Below the pieces are notes generated by a model, which was not told the origin of the DNA, did no database searches, and was given only the letters and a program-made list of their open reading frames with translations. Below, piece by piece: positions 7,925-15,968 of a stretch of 60,477 bases of DNA. Positions within the stretch are counted from its first letter, which is position 1. Each line of letters starts with the position of its first letter. The stretch covers positions 1-60,477 of the forward strand of contig WHTE01000003.1 of the NCBI GenBank assembly GCA_009377845.1, given 5' to 3'. This DNA is from Nitrospirales bacterium (GTDB taxonomy: Bacteria; Nitrospirota; Nitrospiria; Nitrospirales; UBA8639). Both the position numbers and the translations under genes were made by a program.

Positions 7925-8158
7925 CTAACAGGGATCGCGCCCTGTTTGAAACATGGTTTCCAGTCGCTGCACTTCTTCCTTGCGTCGGTGACGTTCTTCC
8001 ACGAGCATGGAGATCACGGAATTCCAAAAGGCAACTTCAGCCGGAGAGCCATCGGTCAATCGTTGATCTCTCCATTCCGTCGCAAAACGGGTATACACTC
8101 GAATCTCGCAGTCGTTAAAACTTCTCAGCGACTCGATCAGCTCTTCTTCAGCATGCAT
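7925..8158 (-). CDS. Small conserved protein of unknown family, sibling A
   Basis: A 77-residue helical, charged protein. It is clearly a paralogue of the protein encoded at 8815-9078: both share an LR-x-F start, YT-x-FA-x-E, RDQR, GS-x-AE, FWN-x-V, ER-x-RR, RLE-x-M and TG-x-DP, in the same order and spacing. I do not recognise a named family. There are no signal peptide, membrane segment, or metal-binding Cys/His motifs, so it is probably cytoplasmic. The invariant Tyr, Trp, Arg and Asp residues suggest a small helical bundle with a conserved face. It is separated from sibling B by a plus-strand lipoprotein gene. Confidence 0.6.
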   Translation of the reverse strand: MHAEEELIESLRSFNDCEIRVYTRFATEWRDQRLTDGSPAEVAFWNSVISMLVEERHRRKEEVQRLETMFQTGRDPC

Positions 8159-8539
8159 AGGTCAACCGGCCTTCCTGAAGGTGGACATTCGAATCATGAA
8201 TTCTGGTCACAGATAACATGAGAGTGTGTATCGGCCATTCATCTTGCGTTCCTGAGTGTGACTGTGTAGAAAATAAGTCAAAAGTGAAAAGTGAGAAGTA
8301 AAAAGCCAGGAGATGGGAAAAGGACACGCTGAATGGGTTGACTCTTGTCATTTTACTTCTTGATTTTTTACGATCTTTTCGATGGGCCTTCCCTCGTAGA
8401 AGCTTGAGACAAGCGTTGAACAGTCCTCCTCCTTCTGTCGTGTAAGGATAGGTGCCAGGGGTAGTCTGAAATCACGAAATTGTTGAATGATTCAACAGCT
8501 CCTGATGGGGAGCGCCATTCTTGTGAGGAAAAAAATCTG
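8159..8539. other. Non-coding gap
   Basis: Between the small minus-strand gene and the lipoprotein gene I see no supportable gene, RNA or repeat; there are short purine-rich runs (AAGTGAAAAGTGAGAAG near 8283-8299) only. A divergent promoter for both flanking genes would have to lie here. Confidence 0.5.
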
Positions 8540-8800
8540 ATGAAAAACATGCGGTCACGTTTGGGAAATGGTCGCCGGTGGGTCGGGCTTGGTCTGTTGT
8601 TGGGACTGCTCATCGCCTGCGGGGAAGATCCCCGGCAACTTTATGAAACGGCCCAGTTCGAGGAACAACAGCAGAATCGAACGCATGCCCGGGAACTGTA
8701 CGAACGGATTATGCAGCAACATCCTGATAGTGAATTTGCAGAGAAAGCCCGGCAGCGATTGAGGGCATGGGAGACCGAAGGTTCTGAAGGGAAACCGTGA
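8540..8800 (+). CDS. Small lipoprotein with one TPR-like repeat
   Basis: An 86-residue lipoprotein. The N-terminus MKNMRSRLGNGRR is followed by WVGLGLLLGLLIAC, a type II signal peptide with lipobox LIAC. The mature part, LYETAQFEEQQQNR then ARELYERIMQQHPDSEFAEKARQRL, is one TPR/BamD-like helical hairpin. It should sit in a membrane leaflet facing the periplasm. GTGAGGA at 8523-8529 precedes ATG 8540. It lies on the strand opposite to the two sibling small genes that flank it. Confidence 0.75.
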   Translation: MKNMRSRLGNGRRWVGLGLLLGLLIACGEDPRQLYETAQFEEQQQNRTHARELYERIMQQHPDSEFAEKARQRLRAWETEGSEGKP

Positions 8801-8814
8801 CGTGACAGAAACGG

Positions 8815-9078
8815 TCAGGAATCGTGTTCCGGATCAACGCCGGTTCGATACATATATTCCAAGCGTCTGATATCCTGATCCCGCCGCATTCGTTCATCAA
8901 TACACAGGTTCACCACGGTATTCCAAAATCCGGCTTCCGCGATTGAGCCCGCTTCCATCCGTTGATCGCGAAATTCACTGGCGAAGCAGGTATAGCGTTG
9001 CAAGTCGCCATCTTCAAAGTCCCGAAGAAAACTCGTTAAATCTTCCGTATGGGTCATGGGTCCGTTGGCGTGGCTCAT
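8815..9078 (-). CDS. Small conserved protein of unknown family, sibling B
   Basis: An 87-residue protein aligned end to end with the 77-residue protein at 7925-8158. Shared features are LR-x-F, YT-x-FA-x-E, RDQR, GS-x-AE, FWN-x-V, ER-x-RR, RLE-x-M and TG-x-DP. The start ATG 9078 has AAAGGA upstream on the minus strand; a second ATG at 9057 would give an 80-residue form aligned with the sibling. It is convergent with the lipoprotein gene, with only 14 bases between stops. No known function, no export signal. Confidence 0.65.
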   Translation of the reverse strand: MSHANGPMTHTEDLTSFLRDFEDGDLQRYTCFASEFRDQRMEAGSIAEAGFWNTVVNLCIDERMRRDQDIRRLEYMYRTGVDPEHDS

Positions 9079-9304
9079 GGAATCCTTTCTGGAAAATATA
9101 TCGGTTTGGGTCCCCTGAATTCTTGAGGCTTTTGGGGCAAATTCTTCATGAAGCCGACGTGAATACTGCCATCGAAAGATTTCGTTCACTGACCAAATTG
9201 GTCATTTCGTAACATTTTTGAGCGTTGGATTCTTCTCTGAAAAGATTCCTGTGTTCACTGCAAGATTGTTGAGATGTAGCAGAATGAAACAACCGGAAGA
9301 GGGG

Positions 9305-10000
9305 TTACCGGACGTCCTGAAAAAAAGCAGAGGAAAAGGTCGGTAGCCCGAATTCCACATGCAGGATAATCATGAGGACCCGAAGGAAGCTTCGCCATAC
9401 TCCCATTTTGATAAATTTTCGTGAATCGGTCACAACCGTCAAAGACAGCAGATGAGGAATTGTGTGTGTCAAGAGTTTCTCCCCAAAAGCCACATCCTCC
9501 AGGACCGGTTGATTGGGAAATCCTCCCAATTGAGCAAACAACCCCTGTCTCACAAATAACGCCTGGTCTCCATAGATAATATGGGAATGTGTGCATCGAA
9601 GGTTATCCAACCAGGAAATCATTCGTAATCGCCAGTCCTCTCCGGAAAATCGATGGCGAAATCCTCCCGCTTGACACGCAGAATCAGAAGCGAGCTGTTG
9701 CAACCGCCGGAATGCGTCGAAAGGGAGCCGGGTATCTGCATGGAGAAACATCAGCCAATCGTCCGCGGAGGCTTCTTGTTGAGTCGTGTATCGGGCGCCT
9801 GCATTCATTTGTGAGGCCCGTCCTTTGGGCGCCGTTAGCCAGGTGATACGTAAATCCTGCTTGAGGATCTCAGGGGTGCTATCGGTACTTCCGCCATCCA
9901 CCACGATGACGTGGTAGTGGCCCGATTGTTGAAAAACGGACAGGAGGGTATGGGGTAAAGCCTGTTCTTCGTTGTAGGTGGGAATGATGACCCAGATCAT
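9305..10000 (-). CDS. GT2 glycosyltransferase, selenodomain-associated type 2
   Basis: A 231-residue GT-A enzyme: IIPTYNEEQALPHTLLS at the N-terminus, VVDGGSTDST, the metal-binding FLHADTRLP, GGFRHRFSG, and YGDQALFVR with LGGFPNQPVLEDV. These match the TIGR04283 group (rSAM/selenodomain-associated transferase 2), small GT2 enzymes often encoded beside radical-SAM or other accessory enzymes and of unknown acceptor. There is a hydrophobic C-terminal stretch but no clear membrane helix. It lies 22 bases after the ferritin-like gene and is probably in one operon with it. Confidence 0.85.
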   Translation of the reverse strand: MIWVIIPTYNEEQALPHTLLSVFQQSGHYHVIVVDGGSTDSTPEILKQDLRITWLTAPKGRASQMNAGARYTTQQEASADDWLMFLHADTRLPFDAFRRLQQLASDSACQAGGFRHRFSGEDWRLRMISWLDNLRCTHSHIIYGDQALFVRQGLFAQLGGFPNQPVLEDVAFGEKLLTHTIPHLLSLTVVTDSRKFIKMGVWRSFLRVLMIILHVEFGLPTFSSAFFQDVR

Positions 10001-10022
10001 TCAGCTCTCCAGCGAGTGGACT

Positions 10023-10811
10023 TCATCCGGACTCTTGAAGGCAAGGTTGGCAAAGCGATCGCTTCCGGGGATGTTCCTGTAACCATACGGGAAGCCCGCG
10101 TTGGAAGTCTTCCCAGTATTCCCTGGGATCTTCCTGGATGGAATGGAAGGAGTCCTGTGCCGAAAACAGCATGGACTTTCCCAGATCAAGATAAACGGGG
10201 GCCAGTTCACAAAGACGGTCAATGGATACCTCACCGTTAGCCACCATCCGATTCAATGCGCGAAGTCCGAAACCGTGATGGGCGTGTTCTTGTTGAATCA
10301 GGAGACGGCGCAGAGTCTGAAATGGGGCTTTTCGTTTCAAAAGTCCGGCTTCCAGTCGTTGTAAAATCGCTTCTCCTAATCCTTCTAAAATGAGCTGTTC
10401 AGCCAGGAGGGATTCTGCAAAATCCTGTCGTTCAATGGCTGCCATGAGAAGCCTGCGGTATTGGTTCATCTGTTCGGAAATGAGAGCGGATTGTGGAGCT
10501 CGAGGTGTCAGGCAACGGATGGCCCATTGGAAAATCAAGGCATGGCGTCCCTCCTGCCTGCCTTGTCCGGCGAGGAACGTTTGCATAGCTGGTTCCCGCG
10601 CCAGGGTGACCTGGGATTTGGCGCAATCGTGGGCTAATTGTTCACCCAGGACCATGAATTGGAGTAACTGCGCCAGATGAACATGTTCGCCGGGTTTTAC
10701 CAGCATGGATACACTCGCTCCAGGATACTCGGTGTCGGCCACTCCCGGATGGGGAGGGGGCTCTGTTGAGATCCGTATCATCAGGATTTCGTGGTTCGTC
10801 CATGCACACAA
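10023..10811 (-). CDS. Ferritin-like di-iron protein
   Basis: A 262-residue, mostly helical protein. Two E-x2-H motifs (QEGRHALIFQW and QQEHAHHGFG), with EQLILEGLGEA between them, are the ligand set of a di-iron four-helix bundle (ferritin-like/R2-like/MiaE-like). The family could perform oxygenation or hydroxylation, or be an iron-handling protein; I cannot choose. There is no signal peptide. Start uncertain: ATG 10811 gives the full length, an in-frame ATG at 10781 begins just before the conserved part, and neither has a strong ribosome site. The GT2 gene follows directly, so the pair may build or modify one small molecule. Confidence 0.7.
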   Translation of the reverse strand: MCAWTNHEILMIRISTEPPPHPGVADTEYPGASVSMLVKPGEHVHLAQLLQFMVLGEQLAHDCAKSQVTLAREPAMQTFLAGQGRQEGRHALIFQWAIRCLTPRAPQSALISEQMNQYRRLLMAAIERQDFAESLLAEQLILEGLGEAILQRLEAGLLKRKAPFQTLRRLLIQQEHAHHGFGLRALNRMVANGEVSIDRLCELAPVYLDLGKSMLFSAQDSFHSIQEDPREYWEDFQRGLPVWLQEHPRKRSLCQPCLQESG

Positions 10812-10999
10812 ACCGGATAACGTTTTTACCCACTGAGGATGTGGGAGTCAACCCAGGCTCAACTCACTCAAAAAAAGGCTTCCATTTCACCAGTCAGTCT
10901 CCGGACCCTATCGGGTGTTACAGACTTGAAACAAGATTTGATGGTAAATGTTGAGGGGTAAGTGGATAGAACGAGAGGGGGAATGGACCATCAGGAGTT

Positions 11000-11785
11000 T
11001 TATGAGTGCGGAAGGGGTGGGGCGCCATTCAGACTCCAGTCATATTCCAGAAATTCAATCGTGTATGGGGTTTGGCGCAAGTCGTTCGCCAAGTCCCGAT
11101 CCGCCACGAATTGTGCCACATAGGTGAACAAGGAACCTGAATGCTGTATGAAATCTTCTGAAAACCAATCGAAGATTTTTGACAAATAGGCGATCTTGCG
11201 GACCCGATCGAACCGGTTACGGGCGGGGTCGTTGATAAACTGTCGGGCGCTTTCCGTGAGTTGTTCATCAAGGGCCTCGGGAGTATAGGCTTCCGATTGG
11301 AGTTTTGGACATGACCGCGAGGCGCAGACAATCGCAAAATGAATCCGGGGCTCCTTGAAATCTGGAATCAGGAGGTGCTGTTCCAAATCATACAGATTCA
11401 GCGATTCCCCTCCTACCACGTATTCCCTGCCAATAAAGAATGTATATCGTCCTGTGAGGGTTGCCGGAGAATATCCATCGATGATGCCATTGATGGCCAA
11501 GGCATTGTAGACGTTGACCCAAAAGGCCAGGCGATGATTGGGAGTCGGGAGTTGCTGTGGAGCGATATGGAGAAGAAGATTTAAGTAAGCCTTGAAGTTG
11601 GAATCCTCGGCCAATTTGGGATAGTCCACCAAGCCGTCTTTGACATGCATGGTCAGTGCCTGGTGAAAGGCTTCATGAGTAAAGGTGGCTAGAAAAAGAG
11701 GGTGAGAGGGAGAAAAGGTTTTGGGAACGGTGGAACATCCCGTGAGAAGGAAGAGGACGATGGTAAGAGTCATGAACTGGTACAT
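11000..11785 (-). CDS. DUF547 lipoprotein
   Basis: A 261-residue lipoprotein: the signal MTLTIVLFLLTGC gives lipobox LTGC. The mature chain is a DUF547 domain with LVDYPKLAED, FWVNVYNALAINGIID, and HFAIVCASRSCPKL, whose two Cys and the WVNxYNA motif are family hallmarks and resemble a cysteine-peptidase/transglutaminase-like core. The biochemical role of DUF547 is unknown. ATG 11785 or the in-frame ATG 11773 could start it. It is monocistronic as far as can be seen. Confidence 0.85.
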   Translation of the reverse strand: MYQFMTLTIVLFLLTGCSTVPKTFSPSHPLFLATFTHEAFHQALTMHVKDGLVDYPKLAEDSNFKAYLNLLLHIAPQQLPTPNHRLAFWVNVYNALAINGIIDGYSPATLTGRYTFFIGREYVVGGESLNLYDLEQHLLIPDFKEPRIHFAIVCASRSCPKLQSEAYTPEALDEQLTESARQFINDPARNRFDRVRKIAYLSKIFDWFSEDFIQHSGSLFTYVAQFVADRDLANDLRQTPYTIEFLEYDWSLNGAPPLPHS

Positions 11786-12092
11786 GGGGCTGGAGGATTG
11801 TGTTGTCCATTCAATTCAGTTGGCATGGATGAGTTATAGCAGGAGGTTGAAAAATTCCGCCGTGCCTGCGCCCAGCTTCGGGAGGCAGGTCAGTGGTGTT
11901 CTCCTTGCTCGAACCCCTCCACACACGCACCTGTACGCCTCGGCGGCTTCGCATCGTGCGGCTTTCCCTTCGAAGGCCTCGGGGCAGGACTGGATGCGCT
12001 TCTTTGAACATCCTGCGTTGCACGTGATAAGCAGTGGACATTGCTGTTTCAATGGGCGTTTCTTGAAAATTTGAGTTTCTTTTAACACCCTG
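11786..12092. other. Non-coding gap, candidate interspersed sequence
   Basis: No gene is visible. The stretch 11925-12090 has a GC-rich part (CGCCTCGGCGGCTTCGC) followed by TTTGAACATCCTGC and AACACCCTGTTAGA. Its style differs from its neighbours and looks like a family of interspersed intergenic sequence, but only one copy is present in this window so this is not proved. Confidence 0.35.
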
Positions 12093-12374
12093 TTAGACCA
12101 CCGAAACGATTACTTCTTGCATCCCGGATGCCCCATCGGGAAACGGCGGATGTTCTCGCATGGATTGTTGTTTGCCCGTTCCATCAGTGGCTCGAGCCAG
12201 AATACGGTGGTCACCAGGCCGTTGTGGTTTCCATGGATAACTCCACATCACCCAGGAATGCCGAGAAAGCGGTGGTGCCAGGATTGCGGCTGCCCAGGAT
12301 TCACCTCCGTGGGTGCTGATGTCCATCTGATGAATGCCCCGTGATCCTGCAAAAGCAAAGCCCTGCATGGTGAA
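12093..12374 (-). pseudogene. C-terminal dimerisation domain of the split molybdoenzyme
   Basis: Directly after the TAG of the preceding gene and in the same frame, the sequence continues FTMQGFAFAGSRGIHQMDIS then GGESWAAA and WSYPWKPQRPGDH, the typical Mo-co dimerisation domain of sulfite-oxidase-family enzymes (GxAFAGxRGI...VSTDGGxSW). An internal ATG at 12368 could restart translation, but no ribosome site precedes it. Either the gene is a single enzyme broken by an amber mutation (or a base-call error), or the domain is made separately. It ends at TAG/TAA-bounded 12093. Confidence 0.75.
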
Positions 12375-13109
12375 CTATTTCCGGGCGGTCAGTGTGTCTC
12401 CGGTTTGCGGGTCCGTGATCCAGGTCTTGGTTTTGACGATGGCCTCATCCGACCAGTTTTTTCGCTGATAATACCCCTTGTAATCCATGGAAACCAGCTC
12501 AATTCCCGTGAGCCACTGGACATACTTCATGCCATAATGTCCAGGCACGATCATTCTGGCCGGAAATCCATGTCCCAAAGGGAGCGGCACGCCGTTCATG
12601 CGATAGGCAACCATGATGTCATTCATCGTGGCCCGCTCTATGGTAAGGCTATCGGAGTACCCATCGGCGGCATGAAAGACCACGTCTTTGGTTTGGGATG
12701 TGATCCCCGCCTTGTCCAGGAGCGATTTGAGCCGGACTCCCTGCCATTCTGCAGTTCCGATGGCTTCTCCCGCTACACCGTTGCCGACGCATTCCAGGGT
12801 GACAATGTCCATGATGGCTGGTTGGGCCAGCAGTTGCGGATAGGTGAGGGTGAACGGGGATTTTACCGTTCCTCGAATGGACAGGGCCCACTGTTCAGCT
12901 GGTACAAAGGGTGGAGTTCGGTAAGATGTGATATAAAATTCTTCGTTTGTGGTGATGGGACTGATGGTTCGTTTTGGAGAACTGACCAGTTGGCTCCACA
13001 TGCCGCCCTTTGCCGATCCGATCGTCAAGAACAAGGGAGTGATGGCCAGGGTCCCCGCCATTCGAAGGAACCGGCGGCGAGATATTGAAGTCAGTCCAGG
13101 GTTTCTCAT
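12375..13109 (-). CDS. Tat-exported sulfite-oxidase-family molybdenum enzyme, catalytic part
   Basis: A 244-residue catalytic domain of the SUOX fold. SRRRFLRMAG near residue 10 is a twin-arginine signal, so the folded cofactor-loaded protein should be exported. C107 in TLECVGNG is the Mo-ligating Cys; RMIVPGHYGMKYVQWL is the other family signature. The frame ends in TAG (12375-12377) exactly at the boundary to the dimerisation domain, which continues in the same frame. Substrate could be sulfite or another small oxyanion/sulfoxide; no dedicated cytochrome gene is adjacent. If the TAG is real, only the monomeric catalytic half is produced at normal efficiency. Confidence 0.8.
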   Translation of the reverse strand: MRNPGLTSISRRRFLRMAGTLAITPLFLTIGSAKGGMWSQLVSSPKRTISPITTNEEFYITSYRTPPFVPAEQWALSIRGTVKSPFTLTYPQLLAQPAIMDIVTLECVGNGVAGEAIGTAEWQGVRLKSLLDKAGITSQTKDVVFHAADGYSDSLTIERATMNDIMVAYRMNGVPLPLGHGFPARMIVPGHYGMKYVQWLTGIELVSMDYKGYYQRKNWSDEAIVKTKTWITDPQTGDTLTARK

Positions 13110-13429
13110 ATTGGTGATACGGTCTTCCGGGGAGAGGAGGCGTTACAGGGAAGTGAGGGCCATGATCCTGTCTCACGATTGTGGCGGTTCTCCGGTTAAA
13201 GCGAAGGACTATATTAGGATCCTGATGAAGGTCTCCCGCGGCGTTTTTTCTATCCCGGCAGAGTGAAGGGTATTCAGGACTTGGCGGATGGCTTTGGGGA
13301 ACGCATCTTATGCCTATTCCCGGATCCGGTCAGACCACGATCCCCATGCAAAGAGGGCATGGTCTGTGAGACAATCGCATGCGGGTCAATCCTAACCGTT
13401 CCTGGTTAAAGCTATCGGAGGAGCTGGCG
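13110..13429. other. Intergenic region upstream of corA with a hairpin
   Basis: No gene. CAGACCA (13331-13337) and CCATGC (13344-13349) can each pair with parts of GCATGGTCTG (13357-13366), forming one bulged or two competing hairpins about 65 bases before the corA start. This could be a leader structure; it does not match a metal riboswitch consensus that I can recognise. Confidence 0.35.
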
Positions 13430-14494
13430 ATGAAGGGTTATCGAAAAAAGCGATCGAGTAAATCCGGTCTGCCGCCCGGAACACCGGTCCATATCGGCGA
13501 ACAAAAGCTCGAGACCATGTCCCTGACGGCGCTGACCTATTCAGAGCACGCTCTCCAGGAAATTCAGACCGACCGCGTGGAAGAGGTCTTGTCACTGGCA
13601 ACCAATCCAGCCAACAAATGGATCACGGTTCAGGGCATCCATCACATCGAAGGACTTCAGCAACTGTGTGCGGCATTTGGACTTCATCCTTTGGTGGTGG
13701 AAGATATCGTCAATACCGATCAGCGTCCCAAAATTGAAGACTATGAAGACTATCTGTTTATCGTCATGAAAACCGTGTTGTGGCATGACCATGTTCAATC
13801 GTTGATGGTGGAACAGATCAGCCTGATTGTGGGGGTGAATGTTGTGTTGTGTTTCCTGGAGGGAAAGGATGATCCTTTTGTCGACCTCCGGAAACGACTG
13901 CACAGTGAAAAAGGCCGCTTGAGAACCATGGGGTCTGATTATCTCGCCTATGCTCATATCGACACGATCGTCGACCAATACTTTCCTCTGTTGGAGAAAT
14001 TAGGAGATGATATTGAACAGCTTGAAGAACGACTCATTACGCAGGCTGATCAAGAGGCGTTGAGAACGTTACATCAGTTTAAACGGGAGATGATCCTCCT
14101 TCGCAAAGCCATTTGGCCGCTTCGGGAGGTGCTCAGTCATATGGAGCGGGGAGAATCTACCCTGATTCAATCGTCCACGCATATTTACCTGCGGGATGTG
14201 TACGATCACACCATTCAGTTGATTGAGACGACGGAAACCTATCGCGATATGTTGGCGGGCATGATGGATATTTATCTCACCAGTTTAAGCAATAAACTGA
14301 ATGAGACGATGAAAGTTCTGACCGTGATTGCCACGATTTTTATTCCATTGACGTTTATTGTGGGCATCTATGGAATGAACTTTACGTTTATGCCGGAATT
14401 GGAATGGCCGTGGGGATATCCGCTCGTGATGGGCGTGATGCTCATTCTCGCGATTGGCATGCTGTGGAGTTTTCGAAACAAGCATTGGATTTGA
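13430..14494 (+). CDS. corA: CorA family divalent-cation (Mg2+/Co2+) channel
   Basis: A 354-residue CorA protein. The large cytoplasmic N-domain (VVEDIVNTDQRPKIEDYEDYLF) leads to long helices and two C-terminal membrane helices, with the GMN selectivity signature at G315-M316-N317 (YGMNF). The last residues SFRNKHWI are cytoplasmic. It forms a pentamer in the inner membrane and mediates Mg2+ uptake. I chose ATG 13430 because GGAGGAG at 13417-13423 is ideally spaced; an upstream in-frame ATG at 13379 would add 17 residues. Possible leader hairpin lies upstream. Confidence 0.92.
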   Translation: MKGYRKKRSSKSGLPPGTPVHIGEQKLETMSLTALTYSEHALQEIQTDRVEEVLSLATNPANKWITVQGIHHIEGLQQLCAAFGLHPLVVEDIVNTDQRPKIEDYEDYLFIVMKTVLWHDHVQSLMVEQISLIVGVNVVLCFLEGKDDPFVDLRKRLHSEKGRLRTMGSDYLAYAHIDTIVDQYFPLLEKLGDDIEQLEERLITQADQEALRTLHQFKREMILLRKAIWPLREVLSHMERGESTLIQSSTHIYLRDVYDHTIQLIETTETYRDMLAGMMDIYLTSLSNKLNETMKVLTVIATIFIPLTFIVGIYGMNFTFMPELEWPWGYPLVMGVMLILAIGMLWSFRNKHWI

Positions 14495-14512
14495 CGGTTG
14501 AGACACGTTGCG

Positions 14513-14842
14513 TTACAAACGAACGGTTTGTGAAAACACATGAATCACGATCACGCCGGCGATGATCAATCCCATCCCGATGACGGCCGGCGTGTCGGGA
14601 ATTTCCCGAAAGGCGACCGCGCCGACGAGCGCCAGGAGAATGATGCCGGCGCCTGACCAAATCGCGTAGGCGATGCCGATCGTCATGCTTCGCAACACCA
14701 GGCTTAAGAGATAAAACGCCGCGATATATCCAATGACTACTATCAGGCTTGGGCCTAGTCTGGTGAAACCCTCGGCTGTCTTCAGCGAACTGGTCGCAAT
14801 CACTTCCGCCACAATAGCCAGGAACAAATACATATAGGTCAT
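14513..14842 (-). CDS. SMR-family multidrug efflux protein (EmrE/QacC type)
   Basis: A 109-residue protein with four hydrophobic helices. AEVIATSSLKTAEGFT carries the essential membrane Glu (near residue 13) of small multidrug resistance pumps; YAIWSGAG in the third helix and VIHVF in the fourth fit EmrE/QacE-type drug-proton antiporters rather than SugE/Gdx, though guanidinium export cannot be excluded. It acts as an antiparallel dimer in the inner membrane. It lies 102 bases after the MscS-like gene on the same strand. Confidence 0.88.
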   Translation of the reverse strand: MTYMYLFLAIVAEVIATSSLKTAEGFTRLGPSLIVVIGYIAAFYLLSLVLRSMTIGIAYAIWSGAGIILLALVGAVAFREIPDTPAVIGMGLIIAGVIVIHVFSQTVRL

Positions 14843-14944
14843 AGGGACAATCCTTTCCGTGCCTCTTCTCTCGCGAAGAGGCGTTTATGTTGGTCACCTG
14901 AACCATTGGGATGAGAGTGTTCCGGTGGGTTGGCCGCTTGATGA

Positions 14945-15745
14945 TTAGCCCACGTTGAGCATCCGGATCTCCCTCTGTGGGAAGGGGATCTGAATGTGGT
15001 CGGTTCGGAATTCTTCCACAATGGCCTGATACAGCTCTGCCTGGGCTGGAACATAATTCGGAATCGCCACCCACGGCTTGACGGATATGTTGATAGACGA
15101 ATCTCCCAAGAGGCTAATGCCAATCACTGGCGCCGGATCCTGTAATACGCGGGGATTGGCCGTCACAATTCGTCGAACTGAAGCCAGGGCTTGAGCGAGG
15201 TCGGTGGCATAGGCCACGCCGACGGTCAGGTCGAGTTGGCGGATCTTTCCATAGTTATGCAAGATCTCGCCAATGATTTTCCGGTTGGGAATGACCACGA
15301 TGGAACGATCCAGATGAAGCAACTTGGTTGTGAAAATGTCGATCGCCTGAACTTCACCATGTTCTTCGAGGATATTGATGAATTCCCCAACCCGAAACGG
15401 TTTGGTGAAGATGATGCTCAGCCCGGCAAATAGGTTGAGGAACACTCCCTGTAAGGCCAGCCCGATGCCGACCCCGGCGACTCCGAGCCCGGCGATCAGA
15501 GGGAAAATCTGAATCCCGAATTGTTGAAGCATGACCAGCAGGGTGAAAAGAACAATGATGCCTTTGACTAACCGGACTAGGAGCAGTCGGACGGGGGTTT
15601 CCATCTCAATTTTGGCCAAGGAGCGATGGGTATATTGACCGGCCGATCTGGCCAGAAAGGCTCCAATCGCCAGAATCAGTAAGGCACTACCGGCTTGCAG
15701 TCCATACTGAATGACTAAATTCATGCTGATGTCCGTTCCAAACAT
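14945..15745 (-). CDS. mscS: Small-conductance mechanosensitive channel (MscS family)
   Basis: A 266-residue protein with three N-terminal membrane helices, the pore helix GLGVAGVGIGLALQGVFLN, then the beta domain FRVGEFINILEEHGEVQAIDIFTTKL and VVIPNRKIIGEILHNY, followed by the alpha/beta C-domain. Length and order match E. coli MscS. It releases osmolytes on hypo-osmotic shock. It may be co-transcribed with the SMR pump gene downstream. Confidence 0.92.
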   Translation of the reverse strand: MFGTDISMNLVIQYGLQAGSALLILAIGAFLARSAGQYTHRSLAKIEMETPVRLLLVRLVKGIIVLFTLLVMLQQFGIQIFPLIAGLGVAGVGIGLALQGVFLNLFAGLSIIFTKPFRVGEFINILEEHGEVQAIDIFTTKLLHLDRSIVVIPNRKIIGEILHNYGKIRQLDLTVGVAYATDLAQALASVRRIVTANPRVLQDPAPVIGISLLGDSSINISVKPWVAIPNYVPAQAELYQAIVEEFRTDHIQIPFPQREIRMLNVG

Positions 15746-15968
15746 GTCGGTTCCTCCCGGTGAAGGTGATTGCTCTTTGAAAAGGATGGATAGCGTAATG
15801 AAAAAGCCACAGGATCACTATAGCAGTCAGCCATGATTATTCAATCTAATGAGAAAAGTGGGAGAACAAGTCGGGTTTTCAGAAAAACGGGTTGCACAAA
15901 AAAGGGGATTGCGATAAAAAAGCTCTGGCGAGATACGTTGTGTATTGACGGTGGACAGGAGGGATGAC

